Assembly: GCF_963975345.1 (NCBI RefSeq)
Contig: NZ_CAXBGE010000002.1
Span: forward strand, 1 to 64,000
DNA length: 64,000 bases
Direction: 5' to 3'
Origin: Maricaulis sp963975345
Lineage (GTDB): Bacteria; Pseudomonadota; Alphaproteobacteria; Caulobacterales; Maricaulaceae
Part shown: positions 1 through 8,030 of the stretch, in pieces
How the letters are laid out: every line of letters begins with the position of its first letter
Position numbering within the stretch: position 1 is the first letter of the stretch
Notes under the pieces: generated by a model
Database searches by the model: none
What the model saw: only the letters and a program-made list of their open reading frames with translations
What the model was told of the DNA's origin: nothing
Made by a program: the position numbers and the translations under genes

Positions 1-122
1 CGACCACTAAAACCTGAGCATTTCCAGCAAAAGTGGGACCCGGTTTTGCGGTTCGGAAATGCGACCACTAAAACCTGAGCATTTCCAGCAAAAGTGGGAC
101 CCGGTTTTGCGGTTCGAAAATG
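1..122. repeat. Tandem 61-bp repeat, two copies, with internal hairpin
   Basis: Positions 1-61 and 62-122 are the same 61-base unit and differ at one base near the right end (cggaaatg versus cgaaaatg). Each unit contains an imperfect inverted repeat: GCAAAA, a GGG-A-CCC centre, then TTTTGC. That is the look of a palindromic intergenic repeat, and a closely similar hairpin core is, from memory, common between genes of many alphaproteobacteria. The first copy begins at the window edge, so more copies may lie to the left. The array ends 12 bases before the stop of the histidine kinase gene, so it could act as a transcript-end hairpin; that role is inference. Confidence 0.85.
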
Positions 123-134
123 CAGCCACCCAAA

Positions 135-1610
135 TCAAACCGGCAACCGCACCACAAACACCGTCCCGTCCGGCCCGGTCGAAGCCAGTTCGACATCGCC
201 GCCGTGCGCCCGCGCCAGATCGCGCGCAATCGACAGGCCGAGGCCGGTGCCGCCGCGCGTGGTCGATCCGGCAAAGGGGCGGAACAGCTTGTCCTGCACG
301 CGTAACGGCACGCCGGGACCGCTATCGCGCACTTCGATCCGGCAAAACCCGGCCGCGCCGCCGTCATTCTCGCCGCTAACACTGACCATGAGCACCGCAT
401 CGCGCCCGCTGCCGGCCATCGCCTGGATCGCATTGCGGAACAGGTTGAGGAAAATGCGGTGACCATGATCCGGATCAGCATGCAGGATATGCTCCGGCCC
501 GACCTGATTGTGCCAGCCGATCACCATATCGCCTTCAACCAACAGCGCATCACTGGCGGCCTCTTCGAGCAATTCGGTAAGAGCGATGTGCTGGCGCACA
601 GGCGGGCTTTCCTCGGCCCGGCCAAATTCGAGCGTCGCCTCGCACAGCCGCACGCCGCGCGCGACGGCGCGCACCAGCCGCTGGCCCATACCGCGCACCC
701 GCTCATCGCTGTCGGTCGCCAGCCGGTCGGAGACCAGTTGGGCGCTGGCGAGCACATTGCGCAGATCATGATTGATGGTCGCGACCGCCTCACCCAGCGC
801 GGCGAGCCGCTCGCGCTGATGCAGGGCCTGACGGATTTCGGTTTGCATCCGGGCGAGTTCGGTCTCCGCTTGGCCGATCTCATTGCGGGCGCCGCCGGGC
901 CTGATCGTCAGTGCCGGATCATTCGGCGCGTCGCGAAAACGGATCATTGCCGTCGCCAGCCGCCGCATCGGACGCACAAACAGGTAAAACAGAGACAGAT
1001 AGATGATCGCACCGACCGTCACCGCGACCAGCACGGAATAGGCAAGATAGCGGCGTGAGAAGGCCGCCAGCGCCGCTTTCAACGGCGCTTCTGGTACGAT
1101 GACATCGATCAACTCGCCCGGCAGACCCAACGGCGTGGCACGAATGCGCAGAAAGCGGCCGGGCGGCGCGATCAGCGTGTCCAATGTGTCGCGCACATTG
1201 CCGATCCAGCCTGTGGTGCGCAAATCGCTCTCGGTCAGCGGCCCTTCAATCGGACCGGCATAGAGGACCAGCTCGTTCATACCATTGCGCACTCGCGACA
1301 CCGCGACAGCGTCAGCGCCCGCCAGCAGCGCTCCGACCTCTTCCTCGCCCAGCGCTCCGCCCGGGGCGACATCGGCCGCCAGCGCCGCCAAGTGGGCCGC
1401 CTCGGCCCGGTCCATCATCCATTGGACGCGAAATCCCGACGAAGCCGGGAAATAGACCAGCACGACGCCAATCGCGATCAGGCCGACGGTCAGCATCAGC
1501 AATTGCCCCGGCAGGCTCTCGACCAAGCCGCGGCAAAGGACAGCCATCGCCTCGCCGAACCGGGTCAGGGTACCGCGCGGGGCACCGGAGCATGTGGGTG
1601 TCTCAACCAT
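135..1610 (-). CDS. Membrane sensor histidine kinase
   Basis: A 491-residue two-component sensor kinase. Membrane segments at about residues 35-57 and 187-212 flank a roughly 130-residue extracytoplasmic sensor region with no recognised fold. A HAMP-like linker follows. The phosphoacceptor box ATINHDLRN puts the histidine at about residue 281. The C-terminal ATPase domain has DSGPGVP and GGTGLGLSIARDLA (G1/G2 boxes). The gene starts 19 bases after the stop of the VTT membrane protein gene, so the two are probably co-transcribed. No response regulator gene is adjacent, so the partner is unknown. ATG at 1608-1610 is taken as the start; an internal Met at residue 22 is possible. Confidence 0.9.
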   Translation of the reverse strand: MVETPTCSGAPRGTLTRFGEAMAVLCRGLVESLPGQLLMLTVGLIAIGVVLVYFPASSGFRVQWMMDRAEAAHLAALAADVAPGGALGEEEVGALLAGADAVAVSRVRNGMNELVLYAGPIEGPLTESDLRTTGWIGNVRDTLDTLIAPPGRFLRIRATPLGLPGELIDVIVPEAPLKAALAAFSRRYLAYSVLVAVTVGAIIYLSLFYLFVRPMRRLATAMIRFRDAPNDPALTIRPGGARNEIGQAETELARMQTEIRQALHQRERLAALGEAVATINHDLRNVLASAQLVSDRLATDSDERVRGMGQRLVRAVARGVRLCEATLEFGRAEESPPVRQHIALTELLEEAASDALLVEGDMVIGWHNQVGPEHILHADPDHGHRIFLNLFRNAIQAMAGSGRDAVLMVSVSGENDGGAAGFCRIEVRDSGPGVPLRVQDKLFRPFAGSTTRGGTGLGLSIARDLARAHGGDVELASTGPDGTVFVVRLPV

Positions 1611-1629
1611 GATTGAACCGCGCCATATC

Positions 1630-2397
1630 CTAGCGCCTGGTTTGCGGCAAGCGGTCTCTTGCCTGGCGCCGGGTCCAGACGCGATGCAGGACAGCGACGC
1701 CGACCATCAGAACGACCATGGCAATCGCGATCAAAAACGAGGGCCGGGTCAGATCCGACAGACCCGGCTGCACCCCTGCCTCGACCAGCTCGCCCAGTCC
1801 GGCGCCGAGATTGGCATACAGGACGACCGAGGGCAGCGAGCCCAGCAGGGTTCCGGCAAAATAGGCCAGGAATCGATGCCCGAGCAGGGCCGCCGCCAGA
1901 TTGACGAGAAAGAAGGGTAGCGGCAGCACGCGCAGCAGCACGACATAGGTGAATTCATCGCGGCGAAAGCCGGAGGCAAAACGCGCGATGCGATCCGCGA
2001 AGCGTTGCCGCAAATCTGGCCCTGCCAGATAGCGCATGATCAGCCAAGCGTTGGCCGCGCCAAAAGTAATGCCGAACAGTGAAGCGGGAATCGCCGCCGT
2101 ACTGCCGAGCAGAAAACCGGCACCAATGGTGAACCACAGTGCGCCCGGCAGAGAGATGGTGACAGCGAGCATGTAGAACAGCGCATAGCCGGCAGCCGCT
2201 AGCAGGAGATGGCTGCTGACCCATCCTGCCCAGCGCGCATGGCTCGCCTGCACCAGCTCTGGCAAGCCCTGCGGCGAGGCGCCCAAAGCCAGCGCTGCCA
2301 GCATCAATGCCAAAAGCACAGCACCGATCACCAGACGCAGACGGAGGCGCCCGGTCTTCGCCGATCCAGATTTCGCAGCGGCTTCTTGCATGCTCAC
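1630..2397 (-). CDS. TVP38/TMEM64 family (VTT domain) membrane protein
   Basis: A 255-residue polytopic inner-membrane protein. A short basic cytoplasmic N-terminus precedes a membrane segment near residues 20-42. The VTT/SNARE-associated domain follows, with the typical stretches ISLPGALWFTIGAGFLLG and LLRVLPLPFFLVNLAAALLG and several further hydrophobic helices. DedA/TMEM64 relatives are thought to move or scramble lipids or lipid-linked carriers; the substrate of this bacterial branch is not established. It lies upstream of the histidine kinase gene in the same direction, with a 19-base gap. It is divergent from rpmH, so the 2398-2522 gap carries both promoters. Confidence 0.85.
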   Translation of the reverse strand: MSMQEAAAKSGSAKTGRLRLRLVIGAVLLALMLAALALGASPQGLPELVQASHARWAGWVSSHLLLAAAGYALFYMLAVTISLPGALWFTIGAGFLLGSTAAIPASLFGITFGAANAWLIMRYLAGPDLRQRFADRIARFASGFRRDEFTYVVLLRVLPLPFFLVNLAAALLGHRFLAYFAGTLLGSLPSVVLYANLGAGLGELVEAGVQPGLSDLTRPSFLIAIAMVVLMVGVAVLHRVWTRRQARDRLPQTRR

Positions 2398-2457
2398 CTC
2401 TTACACTGCCACTGCAATTTCGGCACTCTGTCTGCATGTGAATAACCGCCTGCGCGC

Positions 2458-2486
2458 TTGACGCCTGCTCCACATATGCGTATTAG
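2458..2486 (+). promoter_or_regulatory. Probable sigma-70 promoter of rpmH-rnpA-yidC
   Basis: TTGACG (2458-2463) and TATTAG (2481-2486) are separated by exactly 17 bases, a good housekeeping-type promoter. The expected start point is about 2493, leaving a leader of about 30 bases before the rpmH start at 2523. It lies where a strong ribosomal-protein promoter is expected. Confidence 0.65.
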
Positions 2487-2522
2487 CGCCGCTCTTGAAT
2501 TGATCGCCGATGGAGCGCGACC

Positions 2523-2657
2523 GTGAAACGCACTTTTCAACCGTCCCAGCTCGTCCGCTCACGCCGGCACGGCTTCCGGGCACGCATGGCCACCAAATCT
2601 GGCCGTATCATCCTGGCCCGCCGCCGGGCCAAGGGTCGCAAGCGGCTTTCCGCTTAA
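2523..2657 (+). CDS. rpmH: 50S ribosomal protein L34
   Basis: Forty-four codons encode a very basic peptide beginning MKRTFQPSQLVRSRRHGFRA and ending GRKRLSA, the full usual length of L34, a protein of the large ribosomal subunit. The start codon is GTG, not ATG; in-frame upstream starts would add residues that L34 never has. The neighbouring order rpmH, rnpA, yidC, engB is the classic conserved bacterial arrangement. rnpA begins only 5 bases after the stop, so the two are co-transcribed from the promoter at 2458. Confidence 0.97.
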   Translation: MKRTFQPSQLVRSRRHGFRARMATKSGRIILARRRAKGRKRLSA

Positions 2658-2662
2658 CGATT

Positions 2663-3040
2663 ATGGATAGCACGCCGCCAGCCATCGACCGGCTGAAAAA
2701 GCGGCGTCAATTCCTGTATTGCGCGCAAGGCAAAAAGGCCGTCCGCTCTGGTGTTGTCGTTCAGGCACGCCAGCGGGACGGCGCTTTGCATTTGGGCGCA
2801 GGCTTTACCGCAACAAAAAAAGTCGGCAATTCGGTTGTACGCAGCCGGGTCAAGCGGCGCCTGCGCGAAGCGGCGCGGCTGCTACTGCCCCTCCACGGAC
2901 GGCCTGGCTTTGACTATGTATTCATTGCGCGCGCGACCACCGCCGACCGGGCCTGGCCGTATTTGCTGCAAGATGTTGAAAGTGCATTGGTGAGCCTCGC
3001 GTCCGACGAGGCCCCGGGCAACGCGAAACAACGAGCCTGA
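2663..3040 (+). CDS. rnpA: Ribonuclease P protein component
   Basis: A 125-residue basic protein that binds the RNase P RNA and helps trim tRNA 5' leaders. The opening IDRLKKRRQFLY and the RNR-type signature GFTATKKVGNSVVRSRVKRRLREA are present. ATG 2663 is chosen because it follows the rpmH stop by 5 bases and gives the normal family length; the frame stays open upstream through rpmH, so a longer form is not credible. yidC starts 14 bases later. No yidD gene, which often sits between rnpA and yidC, is present. The RNase P RNA gene itself was not found in this window. Confidence 0.96.
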   Translation: MDSTPPAIDRLKKRRQFLYCAQGKKAVRSGVVVQARQRDGALHLGAGFTATKKVGNSVVRSRVKRRLREAARLLLPLHGRPGFDYVFIARATTADRAWPYLLQDVESALVSLASDEAPGNAKQRA

Positions 3041-3054
3041 GAGGCCTGACGATT

Positions 3055-4857
3055 ATGGGCGGAGAACAACGCAATCTGTTTATCGCGCTGGGACTGATGC
3101 TGGTCATCATGCTCGGCTATCAGACCTTTATTACCGGTCCGGCGCAGGAGCGCCAGCGCAGCGCCATCGAGGCGGCGCAGGTCGCGCTGCTGGACCAGGA
3201 AGCTGACCCCAATCTTCCAGCCGCACTGACAGCGGACCCCACCACCTCGGCACTTGATCGTCCCGAAGCGCTCGCGACCTCGCAACGCGTCACGATCGAC
3301 GCGCCGAGCGTCGAGGGCTCCTTCTCCCTCACCGGTGCCCGGTTTGACGATTTGAGACTGCGCCGCCACACGGTTGATGTTGGCGGCACCGAGCTGATTT
3401 CCCTGCTCAATCCGATCGGCGGCGACAATGTCTTTTACGTCCGCGATGGTTGGCAGTCGCCAACGCCCGGCTTCGCCGATCTGCCCGGCGGCACCACTGC
3501 CTGGACCCTGCTCTCAGGCAGTGTTCTGACAGCTAACAGCCCGGTCGTGATCGGCTATGACAGCCCGTCAGGCCTGCATTTCGAGCGTACGATCAGCGTC
3601 GACGACAATTATCTCTTCACCGTCTCCGATGTCGTCACCAACACAACGGGCAATGATGTTGAACTGCAGCGCTACGGCCTCGTGCGCGATGAAGGCATGC
3701 CGACTGATCTGACCCGCAATATGTCGGTGTTCGAAGGCGCACTGGCGGTGGTCGACGGACGTTTGATCGAGCGTAAATTTTCCAAGCTTGAAGATGGCGA
3801 AGAAGACGAAGCCAGCGGCGTTGGCGGCTGGGCCGGCATCACCATGCGTTACTGGATGGCCGCCGCCATCCCTGATCAGAGCCGCAATTTCACCGCCCGC
3901 TTCCGCACTATCGAACGCGCCGGCATCATGGCCTTCGAGTCGAGCTATGTCGAAACCGCCCAGGTCCTGCCAGCCGGCGGGTCGTTGAGCTCGACCTCGC
4001 ACATCTTCGCCGGCGCCAAGGAACTCGACGTGCTTCAGGCGGTGCAGAATGATGATGGCATCCAGAAATTCGACATGGCGATCAATTGGGGCTGGCTCTG
4101 GTTTTTAACCCGTCCCTTCGTCTGGCTGCTGCACCATCTCGAACAGCTGACGGGCAATGTCGGCCTCGCCATTCTCGCCCTGACGCTGATGGTCAAGATC
4201 GTGATGTTCCCGCTCGCCAACCGCGCTTTTGCCTCGATGGCGAAGATGAAAACGGTGCAGCCGAAAGTCGCCGAGATCAAGGAACGCTACGCGGCCGACC
4301 AACAAAAACAGCAACAGGCGATGATGGAGCTCTACAAGAAGGAGAAGATCAATCCGCTGGCCGGCTGTCTGCCGATCCTGCCGCAGATTCCGATCTTCTT
4401 CGCGCTCTACCAGACCCTGTTCAACGCCATCGAGATGCGGCATGCGCCCTTCTTCGGCTGGATCCATGATCTGGCAGCGCCTGACCCGACGACGATGTGG
4501 AATCTGTTCGGCCTTCTGCCCTTCGACCCTTCGGCTCTGCCGCTGGTCGGCGGACTGTTGGGCGGTGTTCTGGCAATCGGCGTCTGGCCGATCCTGATGG
4601 GCTTCACCATGGCCGCGCAACAGGCGCTCAATCCGCCGCCCGCCGATGCGACCCAGGCAAAAATCTTCGCCTTCCTGCCCTTCGTTTTCACCATCATGCT
4701 GGCCCAGTTCGCATCCGGCCTGGTGATCTATTGGGCTTGGAACAACGCGCTCTCGGTGACCCAGCAATACATCATCATGCGTCGCCACGGGAATGAGACC
4801 CAACTCGACAAGCTGATCGCCCACCTCAAGGAAAAGATCATGGGAGGCCGGAGCTGA
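3055..4857 (+). CDS. yidC: Membrane protein insertase YidC
   Basis: A 600-residue inner-membrane insertase that places proteins into the membrane alone or with SecYEG. The N-terminal anchor (residues about 7-25) is followed by a large periplasmic beta domain (about 60-330). The conserved five-helix core comes next: the coiled region around EIKERYAADQQKQQQAMMEL, the cytoplasmic loop KEKINPLAGCLPILPQIPIFFALY, and a final helix LVIYWAWNNALSVTQQ. Length is normal for a Gram-negative YidC. The TGA stop overlaps the proposed CTG start of engB, so the two are probably translationally coupled. Confidence 0.97.
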   Translation: MGGEQRNLFIALGLMLVIMLGYQTFITGPAQERQRSAIEAAQVALLDQEADPNLPAALTADPTTSALDRPEALATSQRVTIDAPSVEGSFSLTGARFDDLRLRRHTVDVGGTELISLLNPIGGDNVFYVRDGWQSPTPGFADLPGGTTAWTLLSGSVLTANSPVVIGYDSPSGLHFERTISVDDNYLFTVSDVVTNTTGNDVELQRYGLVRDEGMPTDLTRNMSVFEGALAVVDGRLIERKFSKLEDGEEDEASGVGGWAGITMRYWMAAAIPDQSRNFTARFRTIERAGIMAFESSYVETAQVLPAGGSLSSTSHIFAGAKELDVLQAVQNDDGIQKFDMAINWGWLWFLTRPFVWLLHHLEQLTGNVGLAILALTLMVKIVMFPLANRAFASMAKMKTVQPKVAEIKERYAADQQKQQQAMMELYKKEKINPLAGCLPILPQIPIFFALYQTLFNAIEMRHAPFFGWIHDLAAPDPTTMWNLFGLLPFDPSALPLVGGLLGGVLAIGVWPILMGFTMAAQQALNPPPADATQAKIFAFLPFVFTIMLAQFASGLVIYWAWNNALSVTQQYIIMRRHGNETQLDKLIAHLKEKIMGGRS

Positions 4858-5495
4858 CCGCGACCGACGATCTCGATCTGCCAACAGGTCGGCGCCTGTT
4901 CGGGCGCACCTGCACCTTTTTGATGGGTGCGGTGGATCTCGATCATCTGCCCCCGCCTGACCGCACCGAGGTCGCCTTCGCCGGCCGTTCCAATGTCGGC
5001 AAGTCCTCATTGATCAACGGGCTGACCAATCAGGTCGGACTGGCCCGCGCCTCGGGCGAGCCGGGCCGGACGCGCGAGCTCAATTTCTTCAATCTCGAAG
5101 GCAGCAGCCTGCGTCTGGTCGATCTGCCCGGTTATGGTTTTGCCAAAGCGCCCAAGGATGTGGTCGAGAAATGGACCCGGCTGACGCGCGCCTTCCTGCG
5201 CGGCCGCGTCAATCTCAAGCGCGTCTACCTGTTGATCGACAGCCGCCACGGGCTCAAGCCCGTCGACAATGCGATCATGGACGTGTTCGATGAGGCCGCC
5301 GTCAGCTATCAGCTTGTGCTAACCAAATGCGACAAGATCAAACCGCCCCAGGTCGAGCGGACGATCGAAGAGACGTTGACCGCCATCCGCAAGCGCCCGG
5401 CCGCCTTTCCGCGCGTGGTGGCGACCTCCAGCAGCAAGCATCAGGGGCTGGACGATCTGCGCGCCGAAATCGCATCATTGCTACCGAGAGCATAA
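4854..5495 (+). CDS. engB: Ribosome biogenesis GTPase EngB (YihA/YsxC), probable CTG start
   Basis: A GTP-binding protein needed for late 50S assembly. The G1 loop GRSNVGKSSLINGL, switch I region GEPGRTRELNFF, G3 DLPGYGFA, G4 TKCD and a C-terminal ATSS motif are all visible. The first in-frame ATG is at 4923, but the frame is open back to the yidC end. The intervening residues (GRRLFGRTCTFL) look like the conserved N-terminal extension of alphaproteobacterial EngB. No ATG or GTG exists there; CTG at 4854 overlaps the yidC stop and has a GGAGG (4843-4847) six bases before it. I therefore annotate a 213-residue protein from CTG. TTG 4920 and ATG 4923 are the alternatives. Confidence 0.9.
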   Translation: MTATDDLDLPTGRRLFGRTCTFLMGAVDLDHLPPPDRTEVAFAGRSNVGKSSLINGLTNQVGLARASGEPGRTRELNFFNLEGSSLRLVDLPGYGFAKAPKDVVEKWTRLTRAFLRGRVNLKRVYLLIDSRHGLKPVDNAIMDVFDEAAVSYQLVLTKCDKIKPPQVERTIEETLTAIRKRPAAFPRVVATSSSKHQGLDDLRAEIASLLPRA

Positions 5496-5514
5496 AACCA
5501 GGAAGCGTTCCGCC

Positions 5515-6510
5515 ATGTTCATGCGTCTGTCGATCCTGTTGGGCCTTGTCCTGTTCGCCAATGCCCCGGCGCGCGCCTATGATTTGTGCAACCAGACCAG
5601 CTATATCGTCCATGCCGCAACGGGCTGGCCCGTTGAGGGCGGGGTTGCGATCCAGGGCTGGATGCGGGTGCGGCCCGGCGAGTGCAAAGAAGTGGCGCGA
5701 CGCGTCGATCTCGCAGACGACCAGCCGCTCTATTTCTACGCCAAGACCAGCGATGCCTATCTCGGCGGCGTGCGCGAATGGCGCGGCTCAACCGCGCTCT
5801 GTGTTGACGAGGCTGATTTCGACGTCGTCGCCAATACGCGCTGCGAATCGCTCGGCCTGGCGAGCCGCGATTTCATCACCCGTGAAGGCGATCAGCGTGA
5901 TCGCACCGTTCTGGTTGGGCCGGACAATTACAACCAGCATGCCGAGATCGCCGGGATTCAGCGCCTGCTGCAATCGGCGGGCTATCCGGTCGCTGCTGTC
6001 GATGGCTATGACGGTCGCGGCACCGACCGCGCGGTCGCGCGCTTCATGACCGATGCCGGGCTGACCAGCCGGCCGGCCAATGGCGCCCTGATCGATGCGC
6101 TCGAAAGCCGTGCGATGACTCGCAATGCCCAGAGCGGGCTAACCGTGTGCAACCAGTCCGATGGCGACATCGCCGCCGCGATCGGTTACCGCGTCGGCGA
6201 GATCTGGCAATCACGCGGCTGGTGGCGTCTGCATGCTGGCGAGTGCGCCCGCCTACTGGCGGCGCGGCTTGAGACGGCGAGCAGTTATTATTACGCCGAA
6301 CGGATCAATGCCGGCACGCGCCTGGCGCTGAATGGCGGCCAGGACGCCTTCTGTATCGCTCCCGCCCGCTTCCTCGCCGAGGAACGCACCGGCTGCGCTG
6401 ATCGCGGCTATGCGACGGCGAATTTCCGGCGCATCCCCGACCCGGCCGATGGCGGCGTGCGGGTCACCATTGAGGAATCCGATTTTGCGGGCCCACGACG
6501 TGATCGATGA
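5515..6510 (+). CDS. Secreted protein with two DUF1036 domains
   Basis: A 331-residue protein with a Sec signal peptide (cleavage after about residue 20, ANAPARA). Two repeats of the DUF1036 type follow: CNQTSYIVHAATGW...GWMRVRPGECKEV at residues about 24-115, and CNQSDGDIAAAIGY...GWWRLHAGECARL at about 205-300. Between them, about 145-190, lies a segment resembling a peptidoglycan-binding helix bundle (IAGIQRLLQSAGYPV...YDGRGTDRAVARFM). DUF1036 has no settled function; the protein is probably periplasmic. It sits 19 bases after engB, where many alphaproteobacteria have argB. Its end overlaps the start region of the HAD gene. Confidence 0.8.
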   Translation: MFMRLSILLGLVLFANAPARAYDLCNQTSYIVHAATGWPVEGGVAIQGWMRVRPGECKEVARRVDLADDQPLYFYAKTSDAYLGGVREWRGSTALCVDEADFDVVANTRCESLGLASRDFITREGDQRDRTVLVGPDNYNQHAEIAGIQRLLQSAGYPVAAVDGYDGRGTDRAVARFMTDAGLTSRPANGALIDALESRAMTRNAQSGLTVCNQSDGDIAAAIGYRVGEIWQSRGWWRLHAGECARLLAARLETASSYYYAERINAGTRLALNGGQDAFCIAPARFLAEERTGCADRGYATANFRRIPDPADGGVRVTIEESDFAGPRRDR

Positions 6511-7213
6511 CCGCCCGGATCTGAGCCATATCGATCATTGGGTGTTCGATCTCGACGACACGCTCTACCCCTCTGATGCGCCGGTGATGGCCCAGGTCAG
6601 TGCCCGGATGACCGACTATGTCGCCCGCCTGCTCGACTTGCCGCTCGGTGAAGCCCAGATCGTACAGAAGTCCTACTGGCGCAATTACGGCACCACACTC
6701 AACGGGCTGATGGCCAATCACAGCATCGATATCCACGAATATCTGGATTTCGTGCACGATATCGATCACAACGTCATTCCCGCCAATCCGGAACTCATCC
6801 GCCATCTGGCCGCCCTGCCCGGCAAGCGCCTCGTTTACACCAATGGCTCGCTCAAACATGCGCAGAACGTTCTGGCGCATCTGGGCATTGATCACCTGTT
6901 CGACGATATTTTCGACGTCGAGGCGGCCGGCTTCACGCCCAAGCCCCACCGCGCCGGTTTCGACCGCTTTGCCGCCCATTTTGACCTGCCGGTCCCGAAA
7001 TCGGTCCTGTTCGAGGATTCGGTCCGCAATCTGAAAACCGCGCACGAAATGGGCTTCACAACCGTCCTGATCCGCGCGAAGGAAGGCCTGCGCACTGAAG
7101 ACCACATCGCACCGGGTGACACACCCGACCATGTGAATTTCGCCGCCGACAGCCTGACGGAGTTTTTGGGCGAGATGCGGACATCGACGACAGCGGAGAC
7201 CATCCATGACTAA
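6485..7213 (+). CDS. HAD-family pyrimidine 5'-nucleotidase-like hydrolase
   Basis: About 242 residues. HAD motif I is FDLDDTLYPSD, motif II is VYTNGSLKHAQN, the motif III lysine lies in FTPKPHRAGF, and motif IV is VLFEDSVRNLKTA. This is the subfamily annotated as pyrimidine 5'-nucleotidase, dephosphorylating nucleoside monophosphates; the true substrate here is inferred from the family only. The open frame starts far inside the previous gene. TTG 6485 has GAGGA (6472-6476) eight bases upstream and is preferred; GTG 6500 is the alternative. The stop overlaps the dapD ATG by 8 bases, so the pair is coupled. Confidence 0.85.
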   Translation: MRAHDVIDDRPDLSHIDHWVFDLDDTLYPSDAPVMAQVSARMTDYVARLLDLPLGEAQIVQKSYWRNYGTTLNGLMANHSIDIHEYLDFVHDIDHNVIPANPELIRHLAALPGKRLVYTNGSLKHAQNVLAHLGIDHLFDDIFDVEAAGFTPKPHRAGFDRFAAHFDLPVPKSVLFEDSVRNLKTAHEMGFTTVLIRAKEGLRTEDHIAPGDTPDHVNFAADSLTEFLGEMRTSTTAETIHD

Positions 7214-8030
7214 CCGGATCCAGAGCCTGATCGAAACCGCTTGGGACAATCGCGACAGCATTTCCACCGAAACATCTGGCGAAGTGCGCGAGGCCGTCGA
7301 AGCAGCCATCGGGCAGTTGGATAGCGGCAAGGCAAGAGTAGCCGAACGGTTGGGTAATGGTGACTGGACAGTCAATCAATGGCTCAAGAAAGCGGTGCTG
7401 CTGGGTTTCCGATTAAATCCAATGGGTTTGATCAATGGCGGCGTCGCCGGGGCCGGTTGGTGGGACAAGGTTCCGTCGAAATTTGAAGGATGGGGCGAGA
7501 CCGAATTCAAGGCCGCCGGCTTTCGCGCCGTACCGCCCTGCGCCGTTCGCCGCGGGGCCTATATCGCGCCAGGCGTCGTGTTGATGCCCTCCTATGTCAA
7601 TCTCGGCGCCTATGTCGATGAAGGCACAATGGTCGATACCTGGTCGACAATTGGCTCCTGCGCCCAGATAGGCAAGCGGGTGCATATCTCGGGCGGCGTC
7701 GGCATTGGCGGCGTTTTGGAACCCTTACAGGCCGGCCCCGTGATCATCGAGGATGACGTCTTCATCGGCGCCCGTTCGGAAGTTGCCGAGGGCGTCATCG
7801 TACGCACCGGCGCCGTGATCTCGATGGGGGTTTTCCTCGGCCAGTCGACCAAGATCGTCGACCGCGCCACCGGCGAAATCACCCGCGGCGAAATCCCGGC
7901 CTATTCGGTTGTTGTTCCAGGCACATTGCCCGACCCCAAGGGCGGACCATCACTGGCCTGCGCCGTGATCGTCAAACGCGTCGATGCCCAGACACGCTCA
8001 AAAACCTCGATTAATGAGTTACTTCGCTAG
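7206..8030 (+). CDS. dapD: Tetrahydrodipicolinate N-succinyltransferase
   Basis: A 274-residue left-handed beta-helix acyltransferase that transfers succinyl from succinyl-CoA to tetrahydrodipicolinate in the succinylase branch of lysine/DAP synthesis. The N-terminal helical domain (residues 1-105) contains GNGDWTVNQWLKKAVLLGFR. Hexapeptide turns follow (VLMPSYVNLGAYVDEGTMV, GKRVHISGGVGIGGVLEPLQ, FIGARSEVAEGVIVRTGAVI). Length is normal. The companion desuccinylase gene dapE is at 11148, separated by four unrelated genes. The 3' end overlaps the convergent flavoprotein gene by 20 bases. Confidence 0.97.
   Translation: MTNRIQSLIETAWDNRDSISTETSGEVREAVEAAIGQLDSGKARVAERLGNGDWTVNQWLKKAVLLGFRLNPMGLINGGVAGAGWWDKVPSKFEGWGETEFKAAGFRAVPPCAVRRGAYIAPGVVLMPSYVNLGAYVDEGTMVDTWSTIGSCAQIGKRVHISGGVGIGGVLEPLQAGPVIIEDDVFIGARSEVAEGVIVRTGAVISMGVFLGQSTKIVDRATGEITRGEIPAYSVVVPGTLPDPKGGPSLACAVIVKRVDAQTRSKTSINELLR

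Noticed and set aside
2398..2522. Replication origin near rpmH
   Set aside because: rpmH can lie near oriC in some bacteria, but no DnaA-box cluster or AT-rich unwinding region is present, and dnaA is not in the window.
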